Assembly: GCF_002788215.1 (NCBI RefSeq)
Contig: NZ_CP024845.1
Coordinates: forward strand, 3,224,001-3,288,000
DNA from: Halohasta litchfieldiae
GTDB taxonomy: Archaea > Halobacteriota > Halobacteria > Halobacteriales > Haloferacaceae
Reading direction: 5' to 3'
DNA: 64,000 nt
Shown here: positions 16,874-27,239 of the stretch, piece after piece
Layout: each line of letters starts with the position of its first letter
How positions within the stretch are numbered: the stretch's first letter is position 1
Position numbers and translations under genes: made by a program
Notes under the pieces: generated by a model
The model's database searches: none
Seen by the model: only the letters and a program-made list of their open reading frames with translations
Told to the model about the DNA's origin: nothing

Positions 16874-18349
16874 CTACTCGTCGCCGAACATCTGCCGCAT
16901 CATCGGATGCATCTCCATCATCTGCTCTTCGGCGATCTCCTCGTACAGTTTGTACGTAATGGAGACCGTCAGCAGCAGTCCGGTTCCGGAGACGTTGCCG
17001 ATGGTGCCGAGCATGTTCGCCATCACGGCGAGCAGGCCGACGAGCGCACCACCGATGACGGTCACCTGTGGGATGTAGCGCTCCATGACCTTTTCGACGA
17101 CCTGTGGGTTCCGGCGGAAGCCGGGGATCTGCATCCCGGAGTTCTGGATCTGTTTGGCGGTTGCCTCCGGCCCCATGCCGGTGGTTTCAACCCAGAAGAT
17201 GGCGAAGATCGCCCCGCCGACCACCATGAACGTCAGGTCGATGGCGACACGGAGGCCGATCTGCCACGGATCGATGCCTGCGGGCGTCAGCCCGAGGAAC
17301 CACATCCAGTCGGCGCGAGCCTGAATCGGTGCGACGTAGTAGAAGAACCCGTCGACGGGTTGACTATCGGCGTACACACCGAGTAGGGCTGGCATACTGT
17401 CGCCCATCTGGCTGTAGATGATCTGGCCGACGAACTGAACGTTCGCCTGCAGCGCACGGACGAGGATCATCGGCAGGACACTGGCATAGATGAGCTTCAC
17501 CGGGAAGCGCCCACGGGCACCCCGAACACGGGCGTGACTCAGTGGGATCTCGACCCGGACCGATTCGGCGTAGACGACGATGCCGAAGATCAGCAGCGTC
17601 GTCACCAGCGCCAGTATGTTCCCGGGATCGAACAGTAGCGACTGGAACCACTGGGCGGTAAACGTCGGACCGAGTCCGATATCACCGAACAGGATTCCAT
17701 ACCAGCTGGCGAACAGGCCGGTTGCACCCAGCCCCGACCAGCTGAACAGCCCACCAATGAGCTGTTGGCTGACACCGGCGATAATGAACAGCCCGACACC
17801 GGAGCCGACACCCCACTTGCTCACGATTTCGTCCATGAACAGGATCAGGATGCCGCCGACGAACACCTGTGCGAAGATCAGGAGTTGCACGCCAGTGACG
17901 CCGATACCGAGTGCGTTCCCAACCGTTTGACTGGCTGGCAGGAAGTTGCCCGTGAACACCATCGGGGCTGCGGTCGCCGCAGTCACGATGAGTACAAGCA
18001 GCTTCTGGAGTCCTTGGTACAGCACCTGATCGCGCGGATCGTTATCCGTATCTAACCCCAGCAAGTTCGCGCCACCGAGCAGCTGTAGGACAATCGATGC
18101 GGTGACGATCGGACCGATCCCGACCTGCAGCACCGATCCCTGACCGCCCGCGAGGATCGACCGGAACTGGCCGAAGATATCACTGCCACCAGCATCCAGA
18201 CCGAACAGCGCGATGTTGGTCAGGAAGAAGTAGATGCCAAGCACGCCGGCGGTCCACAGCAGTTTCCGCTTAAACGGAACGTGCCCCTCCGGACGAGCGA
18301 CTACGGGCATCCTGGTCAACACCGGTTCGGCGGCATCCTTCCAACTCAT
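16874..18349 (-). CDS. secY: Preprotein translocase subunit SecY
   Basis: 491 residues, the channel-forming subunit of the Sec translocon, with ten membrane segments expected. Seen are the plug region after TM1, the GIGPIVTASIVLQLL segment, ARVRGARGRFPVKLIYASVLPMIL in the cytosolic loop, and the PGFRRNPQVVEKVMERYIPQVT region before the last helices. It is the last gene of the ribosomal operon, starting one base after the L15 stop, the classic archaeal position. Confidence 0.96.
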   Translation of the reverse strand: MSWKDAAEPVLTRMPVVARPEGHVPFKRKLLWTAGVLGIYFFLTNIALFGLDAGGSDIFGQFRSILAGGQGSVLQVGIGPIVTASIVLQLLGGANLLGLDTDNDPRDQVLYQGLQKLLVLIVTAATAAPMVFTGNFLPASQTVGNALGIGVTGVQLLIFAQVFVGGILILFMDEIVSKWGVGSGVGLFIIAGVSQQLIGGLFSWSGLGATGLFASWYGILFGDIGLGPTFTAQWFQSLLFDPGNILALVTTLLIFGIVVYAESVRVEIPLSHARVRGARGRFPVKLIYASVLPMILVRALQANVQFVGQIIYSQMGDSMPALLGVYADSQPVDGFFYYVAPIQARADWMWFLGLTPAGIDPWQIGLRVAIDLTFMVVGGAIFAIFWVETTGMGPEATAKQIQNSGMQIPGFRRNPQVVEKVMERYIPQVTVIGGALVGLLAVMANMLGTIGNVSGTGLLLTVSITYKLYEEIAEEQMMEMHPMMRQMFGDE

Positions 18350-18350
18350 A

Positions 18351-18842
18351 TTATGATTCGTCTGAACTGTCTTCGTTTACGTCTTCCGCTTCAGCTTCCT
18401 CGGCGCGGTCGGAGAGAACGGCGTCGCCGCCAGCCTCTTCGATTCCCGCCACGGCACCGGCCGTGAACGCATCGGCGGTGACGACCAGTTCGTTGCGAAC
18501 CTGGCCGCCGCCGAGCACCTTCACGACGTCGACGTCGTGACCGGTGTCGACAACGTCGCGGGCGTCGATGACGTAGGCGTCACCGTCGGTCTCTGCGTCG
18601 CCATCAGCGGCGTACAGTGCGACGTCCTCGTCGATCTTCTGGATGCGGATCTCTTCGACCGTATCCGTGATCGAGTCGGGGCGCGAAAAGCCGTGTTTGC
18701 CGAGCGGTTCGTAGTTGTGGAACTCGTGTTTGTCGCGGCCAGCACGGCCACGGCCACCACGGTGTCCGGCACCGCGCCGGTTTTTGTGGCTGCCGCCACT
18801 GTGGGTGCGGGAGCCGCGCTGTCGTCGTTTCTTGGATCCCAT
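18351..18842 (-). CDS. rpl15: Ribosomal protein uL15
   Basis: 163 residues of the large subunit. The basic Gly/Arg-rich N-terminus (KKRRQRGSRTHSGGSHKNRRGA motif region) binds 23S rRNA; the C-terminal half is acidic and ends in a Glu/Asp/Ser tail, a salt adaptation. It overlaps the L30 stop by one base (TAATG), indicating translational coupling. Confidence 0.95.
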   Translation of the reverse strand: MGSKKRRQRGSRTHSGGSHKNRRGAGHRGGRGRAGRDKHEFHNYEPLGKHGFSRPDSITDTVEEIRIQKIDEDVALYAADGDAETDGDAYVIDARDVVDTGHDVDVVKVLGGGQVRNELVVTADAFTAGAVAGIEEAGGDAVLSDRAEEAEAEDVNEDSSDES

Positions 18843-19306
18843 TATCGCATCGCCTCCAAGAGGCTATCGATTTCCTCGGTCTCGTGGTGGCCGAGCTGGC
18901 CACCCTCCTTGACTGGGTGTTTGATGCCGTCGTGGCCACCGCGTGGTGGGTGGAGTCGAACGACCGGCGAGAGACCCTGCTCTCGCAGCGTCGTCTCTTC
19001 GGCGACGAGCGCTTCGGCGAGTGCGTCGACGTCGTCGTAGTCGGTGTTGTCGGCAACCCACGCGTCGTCGATCTCGGCGTCGCCTTCGTCGGCTTCGCCG
19101 CGTCGACGGATGAGGGTTGCAACGACCTCGGCGCTCGGTTCACCGAAGGCAACGTAGTCGTTGACCTTCGTAATCATGCCGCGGTAGGTGTCTGTCTCGG
19201 GGACGAACGTCACGTGGTTGACGCTGTGAAGATTCAGCATCTTCAGCGTGTCACGGATGTCGTGTGAGATGTTGACCTCACCGCGGAGCTGAACGAGTGC
19301 CTGCAT
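18842..19306 (-). CDS. rpl30: Ribosomal protein uL30
   Basis: 154 residues, the long archaeal/eukaryotic (L7-type) form. [31 protein letters not shown] is diagnostic. The longer frame to 19597 runs through the S5 gene and is a shadow. It overlaps L15 and S5 by one base each. Confidence 0.95.
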   Translation of the reverse strand: MQALVQLRGEVNISHDIRDTLKMLNLHSVNHVTFVPETDTYRGMITKVNDYVAFGEPSAEVVATLIRRRGEADEGDAEIDDAWVADNTDYDDVDALAEALVAEETTLREQGLSPVVRLHPPRGGHDGIKHPVKEGGQLGHHETEEIDSLLEAMR

Positions 19307-19950
19307 TATTCGTTGGCCTCCTTCCGGACGGCCTTGGCGCGCTGTGGCGTTCGCGACTGGGCTGCGTTCTCCAGTGCGTTGTAGGTCGCCTTTGCGAGAT
19401 TGACCGTCGTTCGGGTGTTGCCGTCGGACTTCGTCCAGGCGTCCTGCACGCCGGCGAGTTCGAGGATGTTCCGGACGGTCTCGGCTGCCGCAAGCCCAAG
19501 CCCCTGTGGGGCGGGCATGATGCGGACGGTCACCGAGCCGGCCTTGCCTTCTGCGGTTCGGACCAGGGAGTTGACGCCACCGGCGGAGTCCTCCCACGAT
19601 CCCGAGCCACGGTCGACTTTGATGATGTTGAGTTTTGCAACGTCGATGGCTTTCTCGATAGCGCCGCCGACCTGCTCGTCGCGGGCCTGCGCATAGCCGA
19701 GATAGCCATCGCGGTTGCCGACCACACAGACACAGCGGAATTTGACTCGGCGACCCGAGTCAGTCATCCGCTGGACCATGTTGATGTCAAGCACCTCGTC
19801 TTCCAGTCCGGGAAGGAGCTGGTCGACGAGCTCGGCCTCCTTCATCGGGAGCCCGGAGTTGAGTGCTTGGTCCATCGTCGTGATGTCGCCGTTCTGTACC
19901 TTTCGGCCGAGCCGCGTTCGCGGTTCCCAGCCGTTGTTGTGGTTGCTCAT
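19306..19950 (-). CDS. rps5: Ribosomal protein uS5
   Basis: 214 residues. The KVDRGSGSW and [22 protein letters not shown] segments mark the S5 C-terminal domain, and the dsRBD-like [24 protein letters not shown] is intact. It contributes to decoding fidelity in the small subunit. It overlaps L18 by four bases. Confidence 0.95.
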   Translation of the reverse strand: MSNHNNGWEPRTRLGRKVQNGDITTMDQALNSGLPMKEAELVDQLLPGLEDEVLDINMVQRMTDSGRRVKFRCVCVVGNRDGYLGYAQARDEQVGGAIEKAIDVAKLNIIKVDRGSGSWEDSAGGVNSLVRTAEGKAGSVTVRIMPAPQGLGLAAAETVRNILELAGVQDAWTKSDGNTRTTVNLAKATYNALENAAQSRTPQRAKAVRKEANE

Positions 19951-20501
19951 TCGTCCTCCTGAATCGCAGCGAGCACATCGTCGAAGTGCTCAGGTAGTTC
20001 AGAGGCGTCGAAATCTCCACTGTACAGCGGCTCGTCGAGCTGGGCGGCGTAGTCGGCGATATGCTCGCCGCGATTCCGCTCCCAGTCGGCCAGCACGCTG
20101 TCACTGTGGGGGATGTCGAGCCCCGCGTCGATTGCTCCTTCCTGTACCGAGAACACCTTATTACCGGGTGTTGCCGTGTTCAGCCCGATGTCGAGGACGG
20201 CCTCTTCGAGGCCAGCTTCGACTGCGCGGCTGCCAAGGAGGTAGCCTGTCAGATACGCGCTCGGAAGGTTCCCTGTTGGGGCTTCCCAGCCGTACTCCGA
20301 TAGGTCCTCGCTGGAGGCGGCAACGTGGGTAATATCGCCGTCGGGTCCGGGGGTGACCAGCTGCGCCCTGACGTGCTTGTTGCTCGTCCGGGCGACCAGA
20401 CGAGGTTTGCCAGATTTCAACAGGCGCAACCTTTGGTGGTAGTCTGTTCGGACCTCACGGCGGCGGCGCATCGGCACTCTGTATCGTGGTCCAGTTGCCA
20501 T
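19947..20501 (-). CDS. rpl18: Ribosomal protein uL18
   Basis: 184 residues, archaeal L18 (the eukaryotic L5 relative) that binds 5S r[39 protein letters not shown] is the rRNA-binding start region, with [25 protein letters not shown] in the core. It abuts L19e by one base. Confidence 0.95.
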   Translation of the reverse strand: MATGPRYRVPMRRRREVRTDYHQRLRLLKSGKPRLVARTSNKHVRAQLVTPGPDGDITHVAASSEDLSEYGWEAPTGNLPSAYLTGYLLGSRAVEAGLEEAVLDIGLNTATPGNKVFSVQEGAIDAGLDIPHSDSVLADWERNRGEHIADYAAQLDEPLYSGDFDASELPEHFDDVLAAIQEDE

Positions 20502-20959
20502 TATGCGTTCACCTCAATGCCGTAGTTGGTTCGAGCGTACGCTTCGAGCCGGTCGACGCTGTCGAACTCGCCACCGCTGGCTTTGTTGTACAGCTCGCGG
20601 TACTGCGTGCGGTCGAGCGTTCCGTCGTCGCGAAGCTCCTTGAGTCGCTTCCGCTGGGCTCGAATCCGTGAGACCCAGCTGTCTTTGCGCGACTCGCGGG
20701 CGCCGGATTTACCCTTGCGGGTACCCTGGCCCTTCCGGTGGCCGTAGGCGCGCTTTTCGTTGCGCTCGCGGGCACGACCACGGGAGTTGTTGTCGGAGTT
20801 TTTCGCTTTGATGATGCCTTGGTCGACGAGATCCCGAATATCCTCTCGGGTGATCGCCTCGGCGATCTCTTCGGATTCTTCGGGGTCGAGCCAGACACGA
20901 CGCTCGCCGACATCGAGGATGTCAGCAGCGAGTCGTTTCTGGGAGCCGAGATCACTCAT
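20501..20959 (-). CDS. rpl19e: Ribosomal protein eL19
   Basis: 152 residues, found only in archaea and eukaryotes. [23 protein letters not shown] and the basic helix [23 protein letters not shown] are characteristic. It overlaps the L32e end by eight bases. Confidence 0.95.
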   Translation of the reverse strand: MSDLGSQKRLAADILDVGERRVWLDPEESEEIAEAITREDIRDLVDQGIIKAKNSDNNSRGRARERNEKRAYGHRKGQGTRKGKSGARESRKDSWVSRIRAQRKRLKELRDDGTLDRTQYRELYNKASGGEFDSVDRLEAYARTNYGIEVNA

Positions 20960-21662
20960 CGTCTACCTCCACTTCAATGTAGGTTGGGTTCAGCACGCGA
21001 ATCTCCTCGTCTTCACAGATCTCCTCGATCCGTTCGCGTTTGCGGCCGCCGACTTTGCTGGCGATCCGCACTGCTTCGGTGTCGCCGTCGACGTCGTCGA
21101 GGTCGTCGGTGTTGTGCACACGGACTTCCTCGAAGCCGCTCGGGTGAAGGCCACGGGCGGCCTTCGGCGACATGAATCCGGGGGCGACTTTCGGCCCACG
21201 ACTTTTGAAGCCACGTCGCTGTTTCGAGAGGCCACCACGAGGTCGACGCCACGATTCGGGCGTCCGTTTCTTCATGTGGTAGTCCTGGCGTTTGAAGGCG
21301 GGTTTGCCCTCTCGCTGCTTCTGTGTGAGTGCGCCCTCTGTCTCGTCGTCGAGGGTCGGCTTTTTGTCCGCGTGACCGCGGGCAACAAGCTCCGTTTCGA
21401 CGTCTTCGGTCTCGTCGTCGACTTCGGCCTCAGGGGTCTCGTCTTCGACCTCGGCCTCGGTGTCGTCGGCGACTTCGAGGTCACCGACACCGGCTTTGAT
21501 ACGCGCTGCGAGCGCATTGCCGATACCGTTGACGTCAGCGAGTTCGCTCTGACTGGCGGCCTTGATGTCTTGGATCGACTCGTAGCCCGCCTCACGGAGC
21601 GCGTCAGCCTTCGAGGGGCCGACACCGCTGATGTCCTCTAGTTCTTGGGGTTCGTCTGCCAT
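20952..21662 (-). CDS. rpl32e: Ribosomal protein eL32 with N-terminal helix-hairpin-helix extension
   Basis: 236 residues, much longer than the roughly 130-residue core. The core is at the C-terminal end ([20 protein letters not shown] and [19 protein letters not shown]). The first 60 residues resemble a helix-hairpin-helix domain ([23 protein letters not shown]), followed by an acidic Glu/Asp linker. Such extensions are known in halophile L32e. The start MADEPQEL at 21662 was chosen over one 11 codons upstream, which would run into L6. Confidence 0.93.
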   Translation of the reverse strand: MADEPQELEDISGVGPSKADALREAGYESIQDIKAASQSELADVNGIGNALAARIKAGVGDLEVADDTEAEVEDETPEAEVDDETEDVETELVARGHADKKPTLDDETEGALTQKQREGKPAFKRQDYHMKKRTPESWRRPRGGLSKQRRGFKSRGPKVAPGFMSPKAARGLHPSGFEEVRVHNTDDLDDVDGDTEAVRIASKVGGRKRERIEEICEDEEIRVLNPTYIEVEVDDE

Positions 21663-21663
21663 C

Positions 21664-22200
21664 TCAGGCACCTCCTGCAGTTGGTTTCTCGACAATGTAG
21701 ACGCCGTCCTGGAAGACGCGCGTATCCTTGTCGTTGACTCGGGTTAGCTGTTCGATATCGGCGGCGGTCTGGCCCACGGCCTCCTTGTCGGAGCCCGAAA
21801 GCGTGACCTCTTCGCCGTCGACCTGTACATCTGTGTCGCCACGGATCGGAGTCCGGCGGTCTGCCTTCTCCCCGAGGAAGTTCTCGATGACGACGTCGTC
21901 GCCCTCGACAGTCACTTGCATCGGGAAGTGAGCGTAGTGGATCTCCATTTTGTACTCCCATCCCTCGCTGACGCCGTGGATCATGTTGCGAACGTGGCTT
22001 TCGAACGTGCCGACCGTCGCAGTGGTCTTGGCGTCCTCGACGTCGGTCGCGATGACGACTGCGTCGTCTTCGACACTGACGGTGACATCGGGGAACCACA
22101 GACGGCGCGTAACGCTGCCGTCGGGGCCCTCGACTGTCAGTTCGAGATGGTCTACCGTAGCGGACACGTCCTCTGGAAGTGAGATTTCAGTTCGTGTCAT
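21664..22200 (-). CDS. rpl6: Ribosomal protein uL6
   Basis: 178 residues with the duplicated L6 fold. The second half contains [22 protein letters not shown], diagnostic for archaeal L6. It lies near the factor-binding centre of the large subunit. Confidence 0.95.
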   Translation of the reverse strand: MTRTEISLPEDVSATVDHLELTVEGPDGSVTRRLWFPDVTVSVEDDAVVIATDVEDAKTTATVGTFESHVRNMIHGVSEGWEYKMEIHYAHFPMQVTVEGDDVVIENFLGEKADRRTPIRGDTDVQVDGEEVTLSGSDKEAVGQTAADIEQLTRVNDKDTRVFQDGVYIVEKPTAGGA

Positions 22201-22202
22201 TG

Positions 22203-22595
22203 TTAGTAGACGTAGGCGATAACCTGGCCACCGATACCCTGTTCGCGGGCCTCGTAGTGGCTCATGACGCCGTGGCTTGTCGTGACGATGAGCGACCCGT
22301 AGTCACGGGCCGGGAGGAATCGCTTCTCCCATTTCTCGTAGCCGTCTGCCCCAACCGAGTAGCGGGGCTTGACGATGCCACATTCGTTGATTGCGCCTGA
22401 TAGTTCAACCTCGAACTGACCGGCCTTGCCGTTGTCGACGAACTCGAAGCCGTCGATGTATCCTCGGTCGTAGAAGACTTCGAGGATCGAGCCGATGATG
22501 TTCGAGGCGGGCTGTACCGTAATGCCGAGATGGCCAACGCTCTCGGCATTATCGATGCCGGAGAGAGCGCTGGACAGTGGGTCATTGCCTGCCAT
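22203..22595 (-). CDS. rps8: Ribosomal protein uS8
   Basis: 130 residues. [23 protein letters not shown] at the N-terminus and the C-terminal [31 protein letters not shown] are standard for archaeal S8, a primary 16S rRNA binder. Confidence 0.95.
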   Translation of the reverse strand: MAGNDPLSSALSGIDNAESVGHLGITVQPASNIIGSILEVFYDRGYIDGFEFVDNGKAGQFEVELSGAINECGIVKPRYSVGADGYEKWEKRFLPARDYGSLIVTTSHGVMSHYEAREQGIGGQVIAYVY

Positions 22596-22597
22596 GG

Positions 22598-22774
22598 TTA
22601 GCTATACTTCTTGAATCCCATGTCTCGGGCGACCTCGCGGAAGCACTGTCGACAGAGGTTGATGTCGTACTTGCCGACAAGCCCCTGTTTTCGGTCACAG
22701 CGCCGACAGGACAGCTGCTGTCCCGTCCGTTCCGCGTTGTCTCCGGACGTCTGGTCTGTTTCGCTTTCACTCAT
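22598..22774 (-). CDS. rps14: Ribosomal protein uS14, zinc-ribbon type
   Basis: 58 residues, zinc-binding S14: CRRC followed by CRQC, with [17 protein letters not shown] and the ending MGFKKYS. The start MSESETDQ at 22774 gives a typical length and overlaps L5 by eight bases; the longer frame to 22822 lies inside L5. Confidence 0.94.
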   Translation of the reverse strand: MSESETDQTSGDNAERTGQQLSCRRCDRKQGLVGKYDINLCRQCFREVARDMGFKKYS

Positions 22775-23297
22775 TGGCCTCAACCTCCACATCGAAGTTC
22801 GACTCGATGTAGCTGGCCGCATCGTCGACGGTCATCTGATGACCGCTCGGAATCGACCGCGTACCCTTGTCGCGCTGGGCGACACGGTAGCCCGGTCGGA
22901 CGAGCGTGACGGTGATGTCAAGCCCGTAAATTCCGATCTGTGGGTCGTACTCTTGGCTCGGGAACTCGGTGTGTTCGGCGACACCGAAGCTGAAGTTGCC
23001 GACGTTGTCGAACTGCGACGTCGACAGCTCCGTAATCGGGAGTGCGGTTTCGAGGAACTCGTGGGCGTCGTCGCCGCGGAGTGTCGTTTTCGCACCGATT
23101 GGGTCTCCCTCGCGGATTTCGAACTCCTGGACCGTTCGTTTGGCGAGCGTCTGGATGCTCTCTTGGCCCGCGATCTCTTCGAGGATCTCTTGGGCGTTCT
23201 GGAGCTCGCGTCCGCCTTCGCCGACGGCCATGTGGACGACGACTTTCTCGATACGCGGCTCTCGCATATCGTGGAACTCGGCTTCTGCCTCGCTCAT
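22767..23297 (-). CDS. rpl5: Ribosomal protein uL5
   Basis: 176 residues. [19 protein letters not shown] and the [20 protein letters not shown] region are typical. It binds 5S rRNA in the central protuberance. It overlaps S4e by four bases. Confidence 0.95.
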   Translation of the reverse strand: MSEAEAEFHDMREPRIEKVVVHMAVGEGGRELQNAQEILEEIAGQESIQTLAKRTVQEFEIREGDPIGAKTTLRGDDAHEFLETALPITELSTSQFDNVGNFSFGVAEHTEFPSQEYDPQIGIYGLDITVTLVRPGYRVAQRDKGTRSIPSGHQMTVDDAASYIESNFDVEVEANE

Positions 23298-23992
23298 TCG
23301 TCATCACCCGTAAAGTTCTCGTCAATGACAACGACGTAGCTCTCGATCGTCTCGTAGCTTGCGTCGTCGGCCTCGACGACAACCGTGTTCGAACCGCTGC
23401 CGAGTGTGACCTGGATCTCCTCGACCGTGCCGATCTGGCCAGCGTGCTGGCCGTCGACGGCGGTGACGAGGGCGCCCTCTTCGTAGTCGAAGTGGGCGAC
23501 GATCTCCTTGGTCTCGTTGTCGACAACGAGCGAATCGTTCGTCTCGTAGCTGACGTCCTCGGTTCGGACGTTCGTTCCGTCGTGGAGTGTGAGCTGGAAG
23601 TCGCCGCCGGAGACCTGCTCCTTGTTGACGATCTTCCCGAGTCGACTACCTGCTGAGTCCTCGTCGATGGGGGTCAGCGCAAGCCGACCGCCCTCGTCGG
23701 GGAACACGCGGTAGAACTCGTCGCGTTCGGTGAACGCGAGAATGTCGAACATGCCGATTGGGCGTCGCTCGTCGGAGATTGCATCCCCGTTGACGAGAAT
23801 CGAGCCCTGATTCAGCGCGTAGCGCGCTTCCTTTTTCGAGTCGACGTAGCCCAGCACGTCCCGTAGCAGGACGAGCAGGGGAACGCCGTCTTCACCGTGG
23901 GGGCCTGCGCCCGCTTTCACGGTGTAGGTTTCGGTCTTCCGTTCGACCGGCCACGAGTTCGGTACCGAGAGTCGTTTCTGGTGGTTGCTCAT
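23294..23992 (-). CDS. rps4e: Ribosomal protein eS4
   Basis: 232 residues, the archaeal/eukaryotic S4 family. The N-terminus ([20 protein letters not shown]) leads into an S4-like RNA-binding domain ([28 protein letters not shown]) and a KOW-like segment (GQIGTVEEI). It overlaps L24 by four bases. Confidence 0.95.
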   Translation of the reverse strand: MSNHQKRLSVPNSWPVERKTETYTVKAGAGPHGEDGVPLLVLLRDVLGYVDSKKEARYALNQGSILVNGDAISDERRPIGMFDILAFTERDEFYRVFPDEGGRLALTPIDEDSAGSRLGKIVNKEQVSGGDFQLTLHDGTNVRTEDVSYETNDSLVVDNETKEIVAHFDYEEGALVTAVDGQHAGQIGTVEEIQVTLGSGSNTVVVEADDASYETIESYVVVIDENFTGDDE

Positions 23993-24351
23993 TCGTTATC
24001 CTCCTCGCTTTCGAGCCGGGCCTCACGGCGTGGGTCCTCGAGATCGAGCTCGATGACCTGAACGTTACTGGCTTCGAGCGGTCGGGGAACCTCCTCCCCA
24101 TCGGACTTCTCGACAGTAACCTCTTCGACGTGAATGACGGCCGCTTTGAGGTCGACCTTGATGACCTCACCCTCGCTGCCAGCGTGGTCGCCACGCTGCA
24201 CTTCGACGGTGTCGCCCGCGTTGACGCGGACGCTGCGCTGGTCGTACTCCTCGCGGAGTTCGGGCGAAAGCGGCGCCTTGACCTGCTCGTGTCGCTCGTG
24301 GAGCGACGCGTTTGCAGCGGATTTTCGCTGTTTGTGTGGTTGTGTAGTCAT
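23989..24351 (-). CDS. rpl24: Ribosomal protein uL24
   Basis: 120 residues. [22 protein letters not shown] is followed by a KOW motif ([27 protein letters not shown]). The start MTTQPHKQ at 24351 was chosen; three codons further upstream there is another Met, but using it would overlap the L14 stop. Confidence 0.94.
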   Translation of the reverse strand: MTTQPHKQRKSAANASLHERHEQVKAPLSPELREEYDQRSVRVNAGDTVEVQRGDHAGSEGEVIKVDLKAAVIHVEEVTVEKSDGEEVPRPLEASNVQVIELDLEDPRREARLESEEDNE

Positions 24352-24352
24352 G

Positions 24353-24751
24353 CTATACAATCATCGTCGCTGTGGATGCAATGCTCCCGAAGCGTTCGGC
24401 GACTTCGCGTGCGATTGGGCCCTTGATGTCGGTCCCTCGAGGCTCGCCGTTCTCGTCGATGAGAACTGCGGCGTTGTCCTCGAACTTCACGCGAATACCG
24501 TCCGGTCGACGAATCGGTTTGCGCTGGCGGACCACGACGGCCTCCAGCACCTGTCGACGCATTTCGGGGGTGCCTTTGGTGACCGAGACGGTCACTTTGT
24601 CGGCGATCCCTGCTTTCGGGTGTCGGTTCTTCGTACCGGAGTAGCCCGCAACGCTGATGACTCGCAGTTCACGAGCGCCGGTGTTGTCGGCACACGTAAT
24701 GAGCGAGCCCTTCTCGAGTCCCTGCGTGACGTCTGCTTTGAGTGCCTCCAT
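24353..24751 (-). CDS. rpl14: Ribosomal protein uL14
   Basis: 132 residues. [18 protein letters not shown] and [25 protein letters not shown] are near-universal L14 motifs. It sits at the subunit interface and forms an intersubunit bridge. It ends one base before L24 starts and overlaps S17 by one base. Confidence 0.95.
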   Translation of the reverse strand: MEALKADVTQGLEKGSLITCADNTGARELRVISVAGYSGTKNRHPKAGIADKVTVSVTKGTPEMRRQVLEAVVVRQRKPIRRPDGIRVKFEDNAAVLIDENGEPRGTDIKGPIAREVAERFGSIASTATMIV

Positions 24752-25095
24752 CAGGCATCGCCTCCAAGCAGTTCGACGACCACGTGGGATTTCGTCTTCG
24801 AGATCGGTCGGGTCTCCGCAATCTTTACTTCGTCACCAACTTCGAGCGAGTCGAGTACACCGGGTACGTGCGCTGGAATACGGGATCGGCGTTTCATATA
24901 CCGGTCGTATTTCGGCACGAACACGTCGTACTCTTGCTCGACGATGACGGTCTTTGCCATATCGGTCGAGACGACAGTCCCACTGCGGGTCTGGCCTCGA
25001 ACCGGAAGCTGTCCGTAAAACGGACACTTCTCATAGTCGTACTCCTCCGGGTTCTGTGGTTCCGAAGGAAGAGGAACGTCAAGTCCTATCGCCAT
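24751..25095 (-). CDS. rps17: Ribosomal protein uS17
   Basis: 114 residues, OB-fold 16S-binding protein. [30 protein letters not shown] and [24 protein letters not shown] are typical of archaeal S17. It overlaps the Rpp29 gene by ten bases. Confidence 0.95.
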   Translation of the reverse strand: MAIGLDVPLPSEPQNPEEYDYEKCPFYGQLPVRGQTRSGTVVSTDMAKTVIVEQEYDVFVPKYDRYMKRRSRIPAHVPGVLDSLEVGDEVKIAETRPISKTKSHVVVELLGGDA

Positions 25096-25583
25096 TTCGA
25101 ATCTCCTGTGCGTTCAGTTCGTTCTGCAGGCCGCGAGAGTAGACGGCTGCCATCCACCGTAACGTAGACTCCGCCCTGGCATCCACCCTGTTGGTTTACG
25201 GAACATTCCGACGGCAAAGACTGACGAGGGCGGACCCCCGCAGTTTCCTTCCCGAGTTTGGACGAAGACCCCGAGTCCTTGCGGCCCCGTCGGTCTGACG
25301 GGTCCACTGCGGGATGATCTCCCGCTGTGACCTCGGCGGCTTCATTTGTGTGCACGCCTGCACCTTGGTCGTCAATCGATTCCTCGCTGACTGCGACTTC
25401 GAACGTCGACTGCGACTTCGGCACGCGTTTTGCACCCGAATCAGTCGACACGACAAGCGTCTTCATCGTCTCGCTGACAACGCGGCCTGAGATACCGACG
25501 GAGTCGGCACTGGCGGCGTCGACCACCCGAATCGGGAGGCCGATGAGTTCGTGTCGTGTGAGTGTTTCGGGTGTGCGTGGCAT
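25086..25583 (-). CDS. rnp1: Ribonuclease P protein component 1 (Rpp29/Pop4)
   Basis: 165 residues. The Sm-like barrel begins with [18 protein letters not shown] and continues [34 protein letters not shown]. After about residue 70 there is a hydrophilic, low-complexity stretch of roughly 65 residues before the last strand [22 protein letters not shown]. This protein assists RNase P RNA in tRNA 5' processing. Its place between S17 and L29 is the usual one in archaea. The stretch is the odd part. Confidence 0.9.
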   Translation of the reverse strand: MPRTPETLTRHELIGLPIRVVDAASADSVGISGRVVSETMKTLVVSTDSGAKRVPKSQSTFEVAVSEESIDDQGAGVHTNEAAEVTAGDHPAVDPSDRRGRKDSGSSSKLGKETAGVRPRQSLPSECSVNQQGGCQGGVYVTVDGSRLLSRPAERTERTGDSKWR

Positions 25584-25589
25584 GAGTCG

Positions 25590-25826
25590 TTATTCGTCGT
25601 CGTCCGAGGCAGCGGCCTCGCTCTCGAAGTCGCCTTCTTCGTTCTGGACCGTCTTGAGTCGCGCAATCGTCCGGCGAAGCTCTTTGAGTTCGCTCGGGTT
25701 CTCCGGAACGCCACCGGCGGCCTGTAGGGCCTTGAGGTTCAGCAGCTCGGTTTCGAGCTCTTCGAGTTCGACCTCTCGCTCGGCGGTCGTCATATCGCGC
25801 ATCTCTTCGACGTGAAGAATGGCCAT
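25590..25826 (-). CDS. rpl29: Ribosomal protein uL29
   Basis: 78 residues, two-helix protein near the exit tunnel: VEEMRDMTTAEREVELEELETELLNLKA and ELKELRRTIARLKTV. The acidic tail (SEAAASDDDE) is a halophilic addition. It starts one base before the S3 stop boundary. Confidence 0.94.
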   Translation of the reverse strand: MAILHVEEMRDMTTAEREVELEELETELLNLKALQAAGGVPENPSELKELRRTIARLKTVQNEEGDFESEAAASDDDE

Positions 25827-26768
25827 CTATTGGTCCTCCTCGTTGTCGTCTTCGTCTTCCATCTCGGCGACGAGGTCGGCTGCCTCTTCGGCAACGTCCT
25901 CGTCGAGATCCTCTTCGTCATCGTCTGCCGCTGCCTCGTCGGCGTCGGCTTCGTCGGCGTCATCGTCCGAGTCGTCCGCGTCTGCGGTCTCCTCATCAAT
26001 GACTTCCTCGACGATCTCCTCGTCGATGACTTCGGCGGGATCTTCGTCAGGAACCTCGACCTCCTCGGCCTCAGGCTCGTCTTCGGTGACATCCGGCACG
26101 TCCTCAGGCTCTTCTGCGAGAAGCGATTCGACGCTTTCGCCGTCGTCTGCCTGTTCGACGTCGTCGACATCCACATCGTCGTGGATCTCGAAGTCGTCGG
26201 GGAGCACGGCTCCCGGTGGGATGATTTTGACAGTGACGCCGATGGTACCGAGCTTCATCACGGCGACGCCCTGACCCTCGTCGACGACGGTCTGGGCTGG
26301 CTCACCGTTGTGTTTGATGTAGCCGCGGTTGAACTTCTCGACGCGCGATCGGGCACCGGTCACCTTACCGCTGAGGACGATCTCGGCGCCGAGTGCGCCG
26401 GCGTCCATGATGCGGTCGATGGTGGTGTGACCGGCTTTCCGGAAGTACCAGCCACGCTCGAGTGCGTTGGCCAGTCGGTCGGCGACGATCCGGGCGTTGA
26501 GGTCCGGCTCGTCGACTTCCTGGACGTCGATCTGGGGATCTTCCATCCCGAACCGTTCGGTGAGTTCGGTGGTGATCTTCCGAATGTTCTTGCCGCCTTT
26601 CCCGATAACCATTCCTGGCTTTTCGGCTTTGAGGACGATCTGGGTCCCCATCGGGGTTTTGGCGATATCCATGCCGCCGTAGCCTGCGCGGCCGAGCTCG
26701 TCACCGAAGAACTCGTCGATCTGGGCGCGCTGCAGGCCGTTTTCGATGAACTGGTGTTCGTCTGCCAT
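25827..26768 (-). CDS. rps3: Ribosomal protein uS3 with long acidic tail
   Basis: 313 residues. The KH domain shows GMVIGKGGKNIRKITTELTERFG, and the S3 C-terminal domain VSGKVTGARSRVEKFNRGYIKHNGEPA-like region follows. From about residue 205 onward there are about 110 residues made almost only of Glu, Asp, Ala and Val, far more acidic than the usual S3 tail. It forms part of the mRNA entry site. It overlaps the L22 stop by one base. Confidence 0.95.
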   Translation of the reverse strand: MADEHQFIENGLQRAQIDEFFGDELGRAGYGGMDIAKTPMGTQIVLKAEKPGMVIGKGGKNIRKITTELTERFGMEDPQIDVQEVDEPDLNARIVADRLANALERGWYFRKAGHTTIDRIMDAGALGAEIVLSGKVTGARSRVEKFNRGYIKHNGEPAQTVVDEGQGVAVMKLGTIGVTVKIIPPGAVLPDDFEIHDDVDVDDVEQADDGESVESLLAEEPEDVPDVTEDEPEAEEVEVPDEDPAEVIDEEIVEEVIDEETADADDSDDDADEADADEAAADDDEEDLDEDVAEEAADLVAEMEDEDDNEEDQ

Positions 26769-27235
26769 TATTGCTCTGCCTCCGGTACTTCGAGGATAAC
26801 TTCGACGTCACAGAGCGTGGTGTTCCACGCGCTGGCACGGCCGAACGCACGAGGCTTTCGACCGGCACGCTCGCCCACCTTGTGGGGAGCGAGGTGTTTG
26901 ATCACCATCTCGGGGCCGTCGAAGCCCTGGTTGTTGGCGTTGTTTCGAGCGTTTTCGAGGAGCTTCTTGAAGTCCTTCGAGGCCTTGTTCGGGTAGCGAC
27001 CGGCATCCCAGCCGTCGATATCCGAGCGGTGACCGACGCCCGTGTTGTGTTGTTTGAACGGCACTGACTGATCGCCAGCGATGACGCCGTCGAGGTACTC
27101 CTCGGCCTCGGCGACGGTCTTGCCTTTGATCGCCTTCGAGATGGCCTTGCTGTGCTTCAGGCTGATGGGCCGCTCCCGAAGCATCGCTTTCGCGGTGGTG
27201 TCGGGGTCGGCCTCGACGCTGTAGTTGATTCCCAT
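26768..27235 (-). CDS. rpl22: Ribosomal protein uL22
   Basis: 155 residues. MLRERPISLKHSKAISKAIKGKTV and the loop GRASAWNTTLCDVEVILEV identify L22, which lines the nascent-peptide tunnel. The start MGINYSVEADP at 27235 is the family start; upstream frame would enter S19. Confidence 0.94.
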   Translation of the reverse strand: MGINYSVEADPDTTAKAMLRERPISLKHSKAISKAIKGKTVAEAEEYLDGVIAGDQSVPFKQHNTGVGHRSDIDGWDAGRYPNKASKDFKKLLENARNNANNQGFDGPEMVIKHLAPHKVGERAGRKPRAFGRASAWNTTLCDVEVILEVPEAEQ

Positions 27236-27239
27236 GATT

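Noticed and set aside
25812-26996. 394-codon plus-strand ORF opposite S3
   Set aside because: Produced by the acidic codons of the S3 tail read on the other strand.
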